Source: Bdellovibrionota bacterium (GTDB lineage Bacteria > Bdellovibrionota_C > UBA2361 > JAFLCA01). From it: a stretch of 64,000 nucleotides of DNA. Location of the stretch: contig CP129486.1 of the NCBI GenBank assembly GCA_030584005.1, forward strand, positions 1,615,556-1,679,555, written 5' to 3'. Below, piece by piece: positions 19,356 through 28,064 of this stretch. The translations under genes were made by a program, and so were the position numbers. The first letter of the stretch is position 1. Each line of letters begins with the position of its first letter. The notes below the pieces were generated by a model. The model had not been told where the DNA came from, did not search any database, and was given only the letters and a program-made list of their open reading frames with translations.

Positions 19356-19390
19356 CCAAAGGAGATGCCCGCAAAGGGCATTTCCTTTGG
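19356..19390 (+). terminator. Second hairpin between nuoN and the S66 peptidase gene
   Basis: CCAAAGGAGATGCCC (19356-19370) pairs with GGGCATTTCCTTTGG (19376-19390) with one G-U pair and a five-base loop. It follows the first hairpin by six bases, making a tandem pair. It could end nuo transcripts or shape the leader of the next gene. Confidence 0.45.
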
Positions 19391-19437
19391 TGAGCACTAA
19401 CTCCGTAGTACGTTCAATCGGAAAGGCGTTCGACAGC

Positions 19438-20484
19438 ATGATTATTCCTGCAATGCTTCAAGCTGGTGATCGGGTCGCAGCGGTCTCACTGTCTTGGGGT
19501 GGCGCTTGTGCGGTACCTGAGCGATACGAAATAGGCAAAAGACAGATACAGGAGGAATTTGGCCTGAGCGTGGTCGAAATGCCGAACACCAAGGCTCCTG
19601 CCGAATGGATCGCCAAGCATCCAGAGGCTCGCGCAGCCGACCTCATGCAGGCATTCGAAGATCCTTCAGTGCGGGGCATCGTTTCAGTCATAGGCGGGAG
19701 CGATTCCATCCGCATCCTGCCCTATCTCAATCTTGAGGTCATTCGACGGAATCCAAAGCCATTTATCGGGTACTCTGACAGCACCGTCACACACCTGGCC
19801 TGTTATGCAGCCGGTGTGTGTTCCTACTATGGCCCGTCTGTTCTCTCTGGCTTTGCCGAGAACGGGGGCATGCATCGATATCTGGCCGAGTCGTTTCGCC
19901 GGGTCGTAATGAGCGCCGAGCCGCCGGGAATCCTCAAGGAGAACAGAGAGGGCTGGACCGTGGAGTTCATCCCTTGGGAGGACCCTGAAAAGCAGTCCGT
20001 GCGTCGAACGCTCAGGCCGAGCGACGGATGGCAGTGGCTGCAGGGTCGCGGGCGTGCGGAGGGTCAGCTCTTTGGAGGGTGCCTTGAGGTGCTGGACTGG
20101 CTGCGGGGGTCGCCGGTATGGCCCGACCGGGAGCGCTTTCCGGATACGGTTCTCTTTCTTGAAACGTCGGAAGAGGCGCCCTCTCCCGAGGCGGTACAGC
20201 GTATGGTACGAGCGCTCTTTGCAGCGATGCCTGTCGACCGTGTACAGGGAGTCTTGTTTGGCCGGCCCGGAGGGCCCCTCGATCCGGTTCGATTCACCGA
20301 GTATTACCGGGTGCTCCAGCAGGTAGTTGGGGAGGAGCTTGGTAAAACCGATCTGCCGATCGTGTGCGGCATGGACTTTGGGCATACTGACCCCTTCATG
20401 ACGATCCCGTATGGCGTCCGTGCGCACATCGATTGTGCGGCACGGGAGATAGCAATTAAGGATGCGGCGGTCAGCAAACGCTGA
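19438..20484 (+). CDS. S66 family LD-carboxypeptidase / MccF-like peptidase
   Basis: S66 serine peptidases cleave the L,D bond of muropeptide tetrapeptides during cell-wall recycling (LdcA) or inactivate peptide-nucleotide antibiotics (MccF). The nucleophile motif GYSD is near residue 109, preceded by VSVIGGSDSIRILPYL. The later LFGGCLEVLDWL, LETSEE and CGMDFGHTDP segments supply the Glu and His of the Ser-Glu-His triad. The insertion length and long LETSEEAP loop look more MccF-like than LdcA-like. The frame is open from 19387, within the hairpin, but family proteins begin like MIIPAMLQAGDRVA, which starts at the ATG at 19438. Confidence 0.85.
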   Translation: MIIPAMLQAGDRVAAVSLSWGGACAVPERYEIGKRQIQEEFGLSVVEMPNTKAPAEWIAKHPEARAADLMQAFEDPSVRGIVSVIGGSDSIRILPYLNLEVIRRNPKPFIGYSDSTVTHLACYAAGVCSYYGPSVLSGFAENGGMHRYLAESFRRVVMSAEPPGILKENREGWTVEFIPWEDPEKQSVRRTLRPSDGWQWLQGRGRAEGQLFGGCLEVLDWLRGSPVWPDRERFPDTVLFLETSEEAPSPEAVQRMVRALFAAMPVDRVQGVLFGRPGGPLDPVRFTEYYRVLQQVVGEELGKTDLPIVCGMDFGHTDPFMTIPYGVRAHIDCAAREIAIKDAAVSKR

Positions 20485-20587
20485 ACATGCGCGGAACGGT
20501 CCAGCTACGTGCGATTTGGCATGAAGCGGAACCCATGGCGGGAGCTAAGGACATCCATTGCTGAGGCAATATGTGAGGGCGGTGCAG

Positions 20588-21319
20588 ATGAAATCGATCT
20601 TTGTGCATATGGGAACGGAGTACCGATTCGAAAGCACTTCCCAGCGTTTTGTGCAGGGCGGGGCGTTTGAGTGCTCCTTGCACCTCAAAAACAGAGGGAC
20701 TTCCTCACAGAGCTATTCGTCAGTAGTGCTCGCTTTGCGAAGCGCAGCCAAGGGAAAGGAGGTGACAGAGGAGCTGCTCCGGGCCGAGGTTGGTGATCTG
20801 CCGTGGAGACTTGATGCGGGCCAAGAGCGCAAGGTAGTTTGGCGGGCGCTGCTTCCAGCGAACTGTCCCCTTGGCGAGAAGGGCAGTGAACTCGCCTTTG
20901 TCTTTGGTGCGGATGAATCTGCTCTGCAACGGATGCCCGTGGTCGTGGAGATGCATCCATCTCTTGCCAAGCTTGCCCGGCTCCTGGAGACTCTGCACCA
21001 GTTTCCCTTTAAAGGGGCCAAGAGTGCTAAGGGTTGGACGGAGCTGAAGTTCAAGCCCTCAGAAAGCTCGCGATTTTCCACGGTTGAAGATCTCCTGCTA
21101 GGCGGACAGTTCGTCGAGGAGGGATTAGAGCTGAGGTGGAAGTTCAAAGTGAAGAAATTCAGCGCCACCTCGACATCACTTAGCGTAGGCAAGGTTGCCT
21201 CAGAGCTGCGACAGACGGTTACCGCAAAGGATCTCCAGAGTTGGGAGAGTAGCCACGACGATAGGGTTGTGCTCAACTACATCGAGGCAGCTCTGGCAGA
21301 AGTTGCCTCGGGTTTTTAG
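20588..21319 (+). CDS. Hypothetical protein with an arrestin-like look
   Basis: This 243-aa protein is not clearly recognised. It begins with short beta-strand-like stretches (KSIFVHMGTEYRF, GGAFECSLHLKNRG) and has a middle EVGDLPWRLDAGQERKVVWRALLPANCP that resembles the arrestin-like fold of Spo0M-type proteins, but I cannot confirm it. The second half is lysine-rich and mixed. The frame opens at 20558; the ATG at 20588 has GAGGGCGG a few bases upstream and is preferred. There is no signal peptide. It follows the S66 peptidase by about 100 bp on the same strand. Confidence 0.6.
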   Translation: MKSIFVHMGTEYRFESTSQRFVQGGAFECSLHLKNRGTSSQSYSSVVLALRSAAKGKEVTEELLRAEVGDLPWRLDAGQERKVVWRALLPANCPLGEKGSELAFVFGADESALQRMPVVVEMHPSLAKLARLLETLHQFPFKGAKSAKGWTELKFKPSESSRFSTVEDLLLGGQFVEEGLELRWKFKVKKFSATSTSLSVGKVASELRQTVTAKDLQSWESSHDDRVVLNYIEAALAEVASGF

Positions 21320-21357
21320 CTGTGCTCCAGTGGTCGAGCGTGTCGCGGAAATCTTCT

Positions 21358-21384
21358 TAGAAGCTGTTTAAAAAATAGCTTCTA
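21358..21384. terminator. Hairpin between convergent genes
   Basis: TAGAAGCT (21358-21365) and AGCTTCTA (21377-21384) form a perfect 8-bp stem over an AT-rich loop, followed by GGGATTTTCTTACTTT. It lies between the hypothetical gene at 20588 and the minus-strand DUF3833 gene and may serve both. Confidence 0.45.
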
Positions 21385-21419
21385 GGGATTTTCTTACTTT
21401 AAAGCCGCGTATTCCTCTA

Positions 21420-21983
21420 TCAGGGCACCTTTCCAACGACGCCCCCTGCCGATGACTGCCTGCTCATCGATATAATTACCTCGCCAACGAATATGCCCCA
21501 CTTGTAGGCCTTGGCGCGATTGAGCATCACGCCGCTATCAGTAAGAAACATCCAATCATCGAAGTCGAGCACCCACGATCTCTGCGCTCCCCGTACTTCA
21601 AGCGTATAGCGCCAGTGGAGGGCGTTTCCTTGAGCCTCAATGGTCGCCGCTCCCACCAGACCCTCTGCCTCGGCACGGTAGCGGCCTTCGCTTAGCTTGG
21701 TAAAGCTGTAAACGCGGTTTTCAACCGTGCCGTCCTTCCACCTCAAAACCTCCGCCAGCCGCAGGTTGCCATCGTCCCCCAAGGTGCCCTCAAGGTCGAG
21801 GGTGAACTCGCGCACGAGGCTGCCCGAGCGGTTTATGAACATACCTTGACCGGTAAGCTCACCGAGAAAGTACTCCTCGGGAACGAAGCGGGGCTGTCTG
21901 TCCTTAAATTGTTCGATATCCATGCCACCACATCCTATAGCCCAAGTGCTTAACGTCACGAGAATCAGCCATCGTACGATCAT
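21420..21983 (-). CDS. DUF3833 family lipoprotein
   Basis: The 187-aa product has a short signal peptide ending in a lipobox (WAIGC), so it should be a lipid-anchored periplasmic protein. The mature part has the DUF3833 signatures: a polar YFLGELTGQGMF segment, REFTLDLEG, a VGAATIEAQGNALHWRY core and FDDWMF followed by NRAKAYKWGIFVGEV. DUF3833 genes are commonly found beside cyclopropane-fatty-acid-synthase, DUF1365 and ECF sigma genes, exactly the neighbours here. It diverges from the sigma factor; the palindrome at 22041 sits between them. The molecular function is unknown. Confidence 0.85.
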   Translation of the reverse strand: MIVRWLILVTLSTWAIGCGGMDIEQFKDRQPRFVPEEYFLGELTGQGMFINRSGSLVREFTLDLEGTLGDDGNLRLAEVLRWKDGTVENRVYSFTKLSEGRYRAEAEGLVGAATIEAQGNALHWRYTLEVRGAQRSWVLDFDDWMFLTDSGVMLNRAKAYKWGIFVGEVIISMSRQSSAGGVVGKVP

Positions 21984-22040
21984 ACCAACGCGCCATACAT
22001 AATCCTCGCTCTCACAATTTTCCGGATTGCGATAGGGAGG

Positions 22041-22058
22041 TGCTGAACATATTCAGCA
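22041..22058. promoter_or_regulatory. Palindrome between DUF3833 gene and sigma factor gene
   Basis: TGCTGAA-CATA-TTCAGCA is a perfect 7-bp inverted repeat with a four-base centre, placed 58 bp before the DUF3833 start and upstream of any likely sigma-factor start. The core GCTGAA-N4-TTCAGC also occurs in the hairpin after nuoN. It could be an operator for a dimeric regulator. Confidence 0.35.
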
Positions 22059-22218
22059 TTTGGCTAATGAGACGATTTCCGCGGGTAAACCTTACATATG
22101 CGGCCCAGGTCAGCGCAGGATTCATGCTTGTGAGAGCAGGACGATTCTCCTAACCTGCCTGAGCGCGTTGGTGATGACAGCGCGCCCAGGCAACGGACCG
22201 CCCTTCGCACAACGACCG

Positions 22219-22827
22219 ATGACAACCAAGCGAGAAAACAGCAAAACCGGGGTAGCGGCCGAGGACCCCGCCGGTTGGCTCGACGACCACGGGGCTATCC
22301 TATTCCAGTTCGCCTTTGGAAGGTTGAAGAACCGAGAGCTGGCCGAGGATCTCGTGCAAGAGACTATGCTTTCAGCGGTGCGCTCGCTGTCGAGCTTTCG
22401 CGCCGACTCAAGCATCCGCACCTGGTTGATCGGGATTTTGAAGAACAAGATAATTGATCACTTGCGGCAAACGCGCCGCGCTGCCGCCCTTGGCATTGCC
22501 GATGCGGACGGATTCGAAGAGACGGTGCTGCAGCGAGATTTCAATCGCTATGGTATTTGGAACCGATTTCTCAGTAACTGGGCTGCGAATCCCGAGGAGC
22601 TGCTGGAGCACGATCAGCTGCTTGCCATCTTCAAAGAATGCCTCGAAGGCCTCCCCGAAAAGGCTAGGCAAGCCTACTTGTTAAAGAATTTTGACGCTCA
22701 AGAGAGTGATGAAATATGTAATATTTTGGGGATTACCACGTCTCATCTATGGGTGTTGTTGCACAGGGCCCGCCATGGCCTTCGAGACTGCATCGAGAAA
22801 AGGTGGAGTCCGATTGAGGATGAGTAA
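22219..22827 (+). CDS. ECF-type RNA polymerase sigma factor
   Basis: Region 2 is clear (FGRLKNRELAEDLVQETMLSAVRSLSS cut short here as FGRLKNRELAEDL, then SIRTWLIGILKNKIIDHLR), and region 4 ends with ICNILGITTSHLWVLLHRAR. The WL-GILK-KIIDHLR pattern matches the family known as TIGR02943, whose members usually sit next to a zinc anti-sigma factor and lipid-modification genes. The open frame begins at 22060, but the first 53 residues are unlike a sigma factor. The ATG at 22219 starts MTTKRENSK just before the conserved WLDDHGAILFQFA; no clear ribosome site marks any start, so the true start is uncertain. It probably drives the lipid operon that faces it. Confidence 0.88.
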   Translation: MTTKRENSKTGVAAEDPAGWLDDHGAILFQFAFGRLKNRELAEDLVQETMLSAVRSLSSFRADSSIRTWLIGILKNKIIDHLRQTRRAAALGIADADGFEETVLQRDFNRYGIWNRFLSNWAANPEELLEHDQLLAIFKECLEGLPEKARQAYLLKNFDAQESDEICNILGITTSHLWVLLHRARHGLRDCIEKRWSPIEDE

Positions 22828-22951
22828 AGGAATTGGCAGGACCAAAGGGCGAGAGGAGCACAAGCCAGGGTGTCCCTCGGTTTGTGTGCGTTGCAGGCCC
22901 TGCGCGACCCCCAATGCAGTAGGTTGGTCTATAAACTCAGTCCGATGATAT

Positions 22952-23281
22952 ATGACATCCAAACTGCACACCTTCCTCTCCGCACTGTCATGTGAACAGT
23001 ATACCCGGCTGCTGTCCCGTTCACTTGACTCAAAACTCTCCTTTTCGGAGAGGCTCTCCTTTTACACCCATCACATTCTTTGCGTGGTATGCAGGCGCTA
23101 TAGGAGGCAGATCCTACTCATCGAGCGGATGGCTCAAAAGGTGGCTGGTGCCGATTACGCCAAGGACAAACAAGAGAGAGCCGGATCTGCGGGCGGAGAG
23201 CTGTCCGCCGAAGCGCGTGAGCGAATTGAAAGTGAGCTGAGTCGCGAGCTAGCCACGAGATGCAATAAGCCCAACGGGTAA
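22952..23281 (+). CDS. Putative zinc anti-sigma factor (zf-HC2-like)
   Basis: The 109-aa protein has a Cys near residue 14 and the motif HHILCVVCRRYRRQ near residue 41, giving the C...HxxxC-x2-C layout of zinc-binding anti-sigma domains. The pattern RLLSRSLDSKLSFSERL before it is also typical of the small anti-sigma proteins paired with TIGR02943 sigma factors. There is no membrane segment, so it would be a soluble cytoplasmic anti-sigma factor, like ChrR in concept but shorter. It lies 124 bp after the sigma gene, an unusually wide gap for this pair, and has no strong ribosome site. Confidence 0.7.
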   Translation: MTSKLHTFLSALSCEQYTRLLSRSLDSKLSFSERLSFYTHHILCVVCRRYRRQILLIERMAQKVAGADYAKDKQERAGSAGGELSAEARERIESELSRELATRCNKPNG

Positions 23282-23324
23282 AGTCCACGCTTTCTGCTAT
23301 CAGCAGCAGTACTGCCTTGGCTGG

Positions 23325-25418
23325 CTAGGTGGTTCTTCCGACCTGAGAGCGCTGCAGAACGATTTGGTGGAGCCCTAGTGCGTTCGTGGCGAACCCTACC
23401 TCGCAGTATGCGAAGTAGAACTCCCATTTACGTACGAACTCCTGGTCATACCCTAGAGCGAGCACCTCCTCGCGTCGCGCCATGAAGCTTTCTCGCCACC
23501 TCCTCAATGTCTCGGCATAGTGGCCCGCAATGTTCTCGCAGAACTGGAGAGAGAACTCAGTGGAACGCCCTGCAATAGAGAGGAGCTGCTCAAGAGAGGG
23601 AACGTAACTTCCGGGGAAGATATGCTTTTGAATGAAGTCGCATCCCTTGCTGTAAAGCTCCCGGCGCTGCTCCGGAATGGTGATAGCCTGTAGGGCCAGA
23701 TACCCATCGGGCTTAAGTAAGCGGTTCATGGTGGCGAAGAAGGAGGGGAGGTACTCCTCTCCGACCGCTTCAATCATCTCGATTGATACAATCTTATCGA
23801 AGGAGCCGCTGATATCACGATAGTCTTGAAGACGCAGGTCAATCCGGTCTGACAACCCCTTCTCCTGCACGAGCCGCTTCACGAACTCATATTGCCGCTG
23901 TGAGACCGTCACGCATGTGACTCGGCACCCAAGCTCTTCAGCAGCATACTGGGCGAAGCTTCCCCAACCGCAACCAACCTCCAACACATGGTCACCGGGC
24001 CTGACAGACGCGAGCCGGGCAAGGCGGGCCAGCTTTGCCCTTTGCGCTTCGTAGAGGGAGGTATGTGGCTCCGGGAAGTAGGCGCCGGAGTAGGTCATTG
24101 AAGGATCGAGGAACAGTCGGAACAGATCGTCGCCTAGGTCGTAGTGATCACGAATATTCTTCTGGCTCCCTGCTCGGGTATTCTTGCGCAGCCGATGTCT
24201 CAACAGATCTCGCAATGCAGAGATACCGAGCAACCCGATGCGTCGTCGCGGCATGATCTCCCAGTTCCGTGAGCCAAGCTCAAGGACCCGCGTCACCGAG
24301 TCGGCTTCCCACCCGCCACGTATAAACGACTCGGCGGCGCCGATGTCACTGTCCCTTAGCAGGCGCGCAAAGAGGTCATAGTCCCTGACCTGCAGCTTCA
24401 CCTGTGGCTCCTGGGCGCGTGAGCCAGTGAAACAGACCTCCTTGCCATTCGGCAACGCAAGCACGAGGGTGCCGTAGCGAATGCGCTGCAGAAGCTTGCA
24501 CACTGCCCCCATGGCAAAACGTTCGTACAGCGAGGGGCCGCGAACAACTACGGTATCGGGATGGGAGGGCGCCGGACGCTCGTATACAGAAAGTCGTTTC
24601 TGGTAGTGAAGCCGCGCTGCCTGAATAAGTATCCTCGGCATGGTCAGCATGCCGCGCGCGGGAGCTTTCATGGCATGCTGTACTATAGAAAAACGCCCTA
24701 CCGGGTGGAGATCTGCCTTGAGATCGGCTTCGAATACCTGATTAGCCCCTTGATTGTAATTCATATGGATATGCACTCTTCTTTCGCGCCACGTTAATTG
24801 AAACTCATACTCGCCCTCAATCTTAAAGAAGGGTGATACGTGGAACGTTTTTGGTACACGATATGAGACGTCAAACGCGCCTGGAACCTTACAGACATCA
24901 CTTAAGACATAGAGGTGCGCATCCCCAAAGGTATTATTGACATGCGCTACCGCTCCTACTATCCCTCCGTCTCGATTAAGGCAGAGGAAGAAACTGACCG
25001 GGTTAAATACATATCCGAGTACCCGTGGCGACGTGATGAGAATGCAGCGAAAAAAATCACTCGGCATCCCCCGCTGTGCCAGAGCTTTTGCAACCTTCTC
25101 CCGCAACGAGGAGCCATCGTGAGGATCGAGGTAGTCTGTTGACTTTATATGGATGAGGTTCCACCTGTCGTAGCCAAAACATGGCAGAGAGCGGTCCAGC
25201 TCAGTGAGCGCATCCACGTCAACGGCGAGCATTTCGATGTTGTAACGGAATGCGTGGGCACGCGGACGATAGCGGCGGTGTGTCACTATCCCCCGCACGA
25301 TCCAGGCACCATCAAATCCGCCCTGCTTCGCCGGCAGCGCACAGCGCAATCCACGTTCTTGGGACGGCGGTGCTTGCAGAAATAGGCGGCGGCTGAAGCG
25401 CCGAGCGGAGGCAGTCAT
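23325..25418 (-). CDS. DUF1365 / cyclopropane-fatty-acid-synthase-type methyltransferase fusion
   Basis: The 697-aa product joins two proteins usually made separately. Residues about 37-285 are DUF1365: GIVTHRRYRPRAHAFRY, FNPVSFFLC and HVNNTFGDAHLY are hallmarks. Residues about 300-690 form a Cfa-type SAM-dependent methyltransferase with an N-terminal domain, the HYDLGDDLFRLFLDP motif, the SAM loop VLEVGCGWGSF near 482 and IEMIEAVGEEY. Cfa enzymes methylate or cyclopropanate unsaturated phospholipid acyl chains at the membrane. The gene is the last of the minus-strand operon and overlaps the amine oxidase gene by four bases. No stop or frame break separates the two parts. Confidence 0.9.
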   Translation of the reverse strand: MTASARRFSRRLFLQAPPSQERGLRCALPAKQGGFDGAWIVRGIVTHRRYRPRAHAFRYNIEMLAVDVDALTELDRSLPCFGYDRWNLIHIKSTDYLDPHDGSSLREKVAKALAQRGMPSDFFRCILITSPRVLGYVFNPVSFFLCLNRDGGIVGAVAHVNNTFGDAHLYVLSDVCKVPGAFDVSYRVPKTFHVSPFFKIEGEYEFQLTWRERRVHIHMNYNQGANQVFEADLKADLHPVGRFSIVQHAMKAPARGMLTMPRILIQAARLHYQKRLSVYERPAPSHPDTVVVRGPSLYERFAMGAVCKLLQRIRYGTLVLALPNGKEVCFTGSRAQEPQVKLQVRDYDLFARLLRDSDIGAAESFIRGGWEADSVTRVLELGSRNWEIMPRRRIGLLGISALRDLLRHRLRKNTRAGSQKNIRDHYDLGDDLFRLFLDPSMTYSGAYFPEPHTSLYEAQRAKLARLARLASVRPGDHVLEVGCGWGSFAQYAAEELGCRVTCVTVSQRQYEFVKRLVQEKGLSDRIDLRLQDYRDISGSFDKIVSIEMIEAVGEEYLPSFFATMNRLLKPDGYLALQAITIPEQRRELYSKGCDFIQKHIFPGSYVPSLEQLLSIAGRSTEFSLQFCENIAGHYAETLRRWRESFMARREEVLALGYDQEFVRKWEFYFAYCEVGFATNALGLHQIVLQRSQVGRTT

Positions 25419-26677
25419 ACCACCTCTTCACATCCAAGAAGACGGGCGACCTCCACTGCCGAGCGCACGGCATCCTCATGGAATCCGTAACCGAAATAGC
25501 TGCCGCAGAAGTAGGTGTTTCTTCGCCCCTGCAGCCTGTGGAGCTCCTTCTGGGCACCGAGCGAGGCAAGGGTGTAGTGCGGGTGGGAGTAAGTGGTTTG
25601 ATAGAGTACCTTCTCCTGCGGAATCGGACGTGAAGGGTTGAGGGTCACTAAGTACTGGTCAGGGGTGGTAAGTCCTTGCAGACGATTCATGTGATAAGTA
25701 ACGGATATTCTGCTACCGTCACCTGTCCCATCTCGTTGGTAGTTCCAGGATGCCCAGACCCGATTGCTGGGAGGAAGGAATGACGTATCCGTGTGGAGCA
25801 CGGTAACGTTATCTTCGTAGCTCCATGGCTCAAGGAGCTCCGCCTCTACGGGGTCGGGATCAGCGAGCAGGCTACGTGTAATGTCGGCGTGGGTTGCAAG
25901 CACTACGCCATCATATCGATGCTGGGATCCATCCTCAAGTTCGATGTGGACCTGCCCCGCCTCGCGGCGTACCGACCGAACACGCTCTCCGATACGCAAG
26001 GTGCCGCTAAAGAGGTCCTTGAATCGTTGCACATAGGCTTGGCTTCCTCCTACCACCGTTTGCCACTGTGGCCGCTTCCATAGCTCAAGCAATCCGTGAT
26101 TCTTGAAGAAACGAAGAACGCTCTCCGCCGGAGTATTTGCCATAGTCGCCACCGATGCTGACCAGATAGCGGCGCTTAAAGGTAGAATATAGTCTTGCGC
26201 AACCTGTTCAGACACCCCGCGCGCACCGAGGTACTCGGATAGGGTCAAACCTGTGAGTGCGCCACTCTCCAAGTCGATAAGTGCCCGACGGTTGAAGCGC
26301 AGCACATTGAGGAAGAAGCGCCAGCGCGGGAGAGACAGGGCGTCGCCGAGTGAGGGGAAGAGACCACACAGAGTGGCCCCACTGTATTCGAATCCAGACG
26401 CCCTATCGTAGAAGCCGAAGGACATATCGGCATCACGAACAGGTATCCCCAGTTCAGAGAGAAAGCGGTGAAAAAGAGGATAGGTTCTGTTGTTGCACAC
26501 GATGAACCCAGTATCGACCCGCAACGACCTGCCCTGACTGTCGCGCACTTCTCGGGTGTTTGTATGACCCCCCAGTCTCTGATCACCCTCGATGAGCGTC
26601 ACAGAGTATCGGCGTGACAGATAGTACGCAGCAACGATTCCGGAAACACCACCTCCCACTACTGCCAGCGCTTTCAT
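25415..26677 (-). CDS. FAD-dependent amine-oxidase-like oxidoreductase
   Basis: The N-terminus carries the dinucleotide-binding motif VVGGGVSGIVAAYYLS followed by VTLIEGD and GGHTNT, typical of NAD(P)-binding-Rossmann-like flavoproteins in the amine oxidase family. The C-terminal RRNTYFCGSYFGYGFHEDAV is the second FAD motif of the subgroup that always neighbours DUF1365 and Cfa. These flavoproteins are thought to act on fatty acyl chains, but the reaction here is unproven. At 420 aa it is of normal length. It overlaps both neighbours by four bases, so translation is coupled. Confidence 0.88.
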   Translation of the reverse strand: MKALAVVGGGVSGIVAAYYLSRRYSVTLIEGDQRLGGHTNTREVRDSQGRSLRVDTGFIVCNNRTYPLFHRFLSELGIPVRDADMSFGFYDRASGFEYSGATLCGLFPSLGDALSLPRWRFFLNVLRFNRRALIDLESGALTGLTLSEYLGARGVSEQVAQDYILPLSAAIWSASVATMANTPAESVLRFFKNHGLLELWKRPQWQTVVGGSQAYVQRFKDLFSGTLRIGERVRSVRREAGQVHIELEDGSQHRYDGVVLATHADITRSLLADPDPVEAELLEPWSYEDNVTVLHTDTSFLPPSNRVWASWNYQRDGTGDGSRISVTYHMNRLQGLTTPDQYLVTLNPSRPIPQEKVLYQTTYSHPHYTLASLGAQKELHRLQGRRNTYFCGSYFGYGFHEDAVRSAVEVARLLGCEEVV

Positions 26678-27453
26678 TTCTCATCTCCCTTTGTCATTCG
26701 CCGTGATATCGCGTGATAGATAGGGAAGGGCAGGATCCTCATCAGTTTACAAAGATACGACATGCGATAGGGAAAATGCACTTCGCGCCGTCCGGCCAGG
26801 AGGCCATCGCACAGCCTGCGCGCCGCGTCTTCACTCTTGATCATGAAGGGCATGGGGAATGTGTTCTTGGCGGTAAGTGGTGTTTCAACAAAGCCGGGGG
26901 AAACTATTGTTACCTGAATGCCGTTGGGCTCTAGATCGAACCGCAGGCTCTCCAAGAAGTTTATCATCGCTGCCTTAGAAGCACCGTAAATAGAAGCGCG
27001 GGGAACGCCGCGGTAGCCAACGACGCTGGCCACTCCGCATATAACGCCGCAGCGTCGCTGCAACATGGAAGGAAGCACTGCTTCGATGCAGCGGAGCATG
27101 CCGCCGAAATTGAGCTGCATCAGTGCCATGTAGCGTTCTGCTGAAACATCCTGTGCGGTGGTCGGAAAGTAATCCCCCGCATTGGCGATGAGTATGTCGA
27201 TGGCCGGAAGCTCAGCAAGCATTGAGGGGGTTGGTGTGGTACGGGCGAGATCAACCGGCAATACCCACGCATTGCGACCAAGCGAACGGATGTGTGCCGC
27301 TACCTCCTCAAGTTTAGACTGAGAACGGGCGGTAAGCACAACATGGGCTCCCCGCTTGGCGAATTCAATCGCCGTAGCACGGCCGATCCCTGAGCTCGCG
27401 CCCGTGACCCACACCGTGCGGTCATTACTGTTCGCAAAGGCCTTTACACCCAT
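26674..27453 (-). CDS. Short-chain dehydrogenase/reductase
   Basis: The 259-aa protein has the SDR cofactor motif TGASSGIG at about residues 18-25, the NAG motif (IDILIANAGDYF) and the catalytic YGASK near residue 155 with a Ser upstream (CGVASVVG). The lengthened C-terminus with hydrophobic and basic residues suggests membrane association. The substrate is not visible; the operon context suggests a lipid-linked or acyl substrate. Its ATG overlaps the stop of the chalcone-isomerase-like gene by one base. Confidence 0.88.
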   Translation of the reverse strand: MGVKAFANSNDRTVWVTGASSGIGRATAIEFAKRGAHVVLTARSQSKLEEVAAHIRSLGRNAWVLPVDLARTTPTPSMLAELPAIDILIANAGDYFPTTAQDVSAERYMALMQLNFGGMLRCIEAVLPSMLQRRCGVICGVASVVGYRGVPRASIYGASKAAMINFLESLRFDLEPNGIQVTIVSPGFVETPLTAKNTFPMPFMIKSEDAARRLCDGLLAGRREVHFPYRMSYLCKLMRILPFPIYHAISRRMTKGDEK

Positions 27454-28064
27454 CAGCTGGCTCCCTGTGGAAACGAGGGGTCGTTATGCGTCGATTGCCG
27501 GAGGTGGGCGAATAGGCGCAAGCGCTCTGAGCCAAGCACAGAATAATCACCAAGCCAAATACCAAGGTAGGCACGTTTGAACTCTTCGTTACGTACTGTC
27601 CCCTTGAGTGTGCCGTTCAGGGTGAGTGCCAAGGTGCCGTCGGGGGCAAAAAACATGGCGTACTGGTCGCCAACTTGCACTGGCGCAAGGAGCCTGTCCC
27701 ACTGGGCCAGAGTTGGCTGCAATCGGGAGAACAGTTCAGTATCATGAGAGGTCAGAATAGCCTCGGCTGCACGAGAGAAATCCTCTTTGGCAAGTGCCCG
27801 CTTGTAATGCAGTACGAGAGCGCCGGGATGGTCATAGAGGGTATGCGGAGTGACCCCGCGCGCTGTGTACAGGGCGACATCATATACCGCAAAACCCCAG
27901 TACCGATAGCGGACATGGCCGCTGAGGTATAGGCGCTCGCCATTAAGCGAGTGTGCCAGCTCTGGATGCAGCGCAACTGAGTTCCCGACCGTTTTCTCAG
28001 CAGCAACGGGTGTGCTGAGAAACAGCATCAGGAGCGCACTGCAGAGGAGTGTTTTGGGTTTCAT
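27453..28064 (-). CDS. Chalcone-isomerase-like periplasmic protein
   Basis: A signal peptide (about 1-22, ending PVAA) precedes a domain with LYLSGHVRYRYWGFAVYDVALYT, YKRALAKEDFSRAAE and LALTLNGTLKGTV, which fits the bacterial chalcone-isomerase-like family (PF16036). In plants such folds bind fatty acids; bacterial members are uncharacterised but often occur in DUF1365/Cfa clusters. The open frame is much longer (to 28517), but that part lies inside the transporter gene in another frame; the ATG at 28064 overlaps the transporter stop as ATGA. Confidence 0.82.
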   Translation of the reverse strand: MKPKTLLCSALLMLFLSTPVAAEKTVGNSVALHPELAHSLNGERLYLSGHVRYRYWGFAVYDVALYTARGVTPHTLYDHPGALVLHYKRALAKEDFSRAAEAILTSHDTELFSRLQPTLAQWDRLLAPVQVGDQYAMFFAPDGTLALTLNGTLKGTVRNEEFKRAYLGIWLGDYSVLGSERLRLFAHLRQSTHNDPSFPQGAS

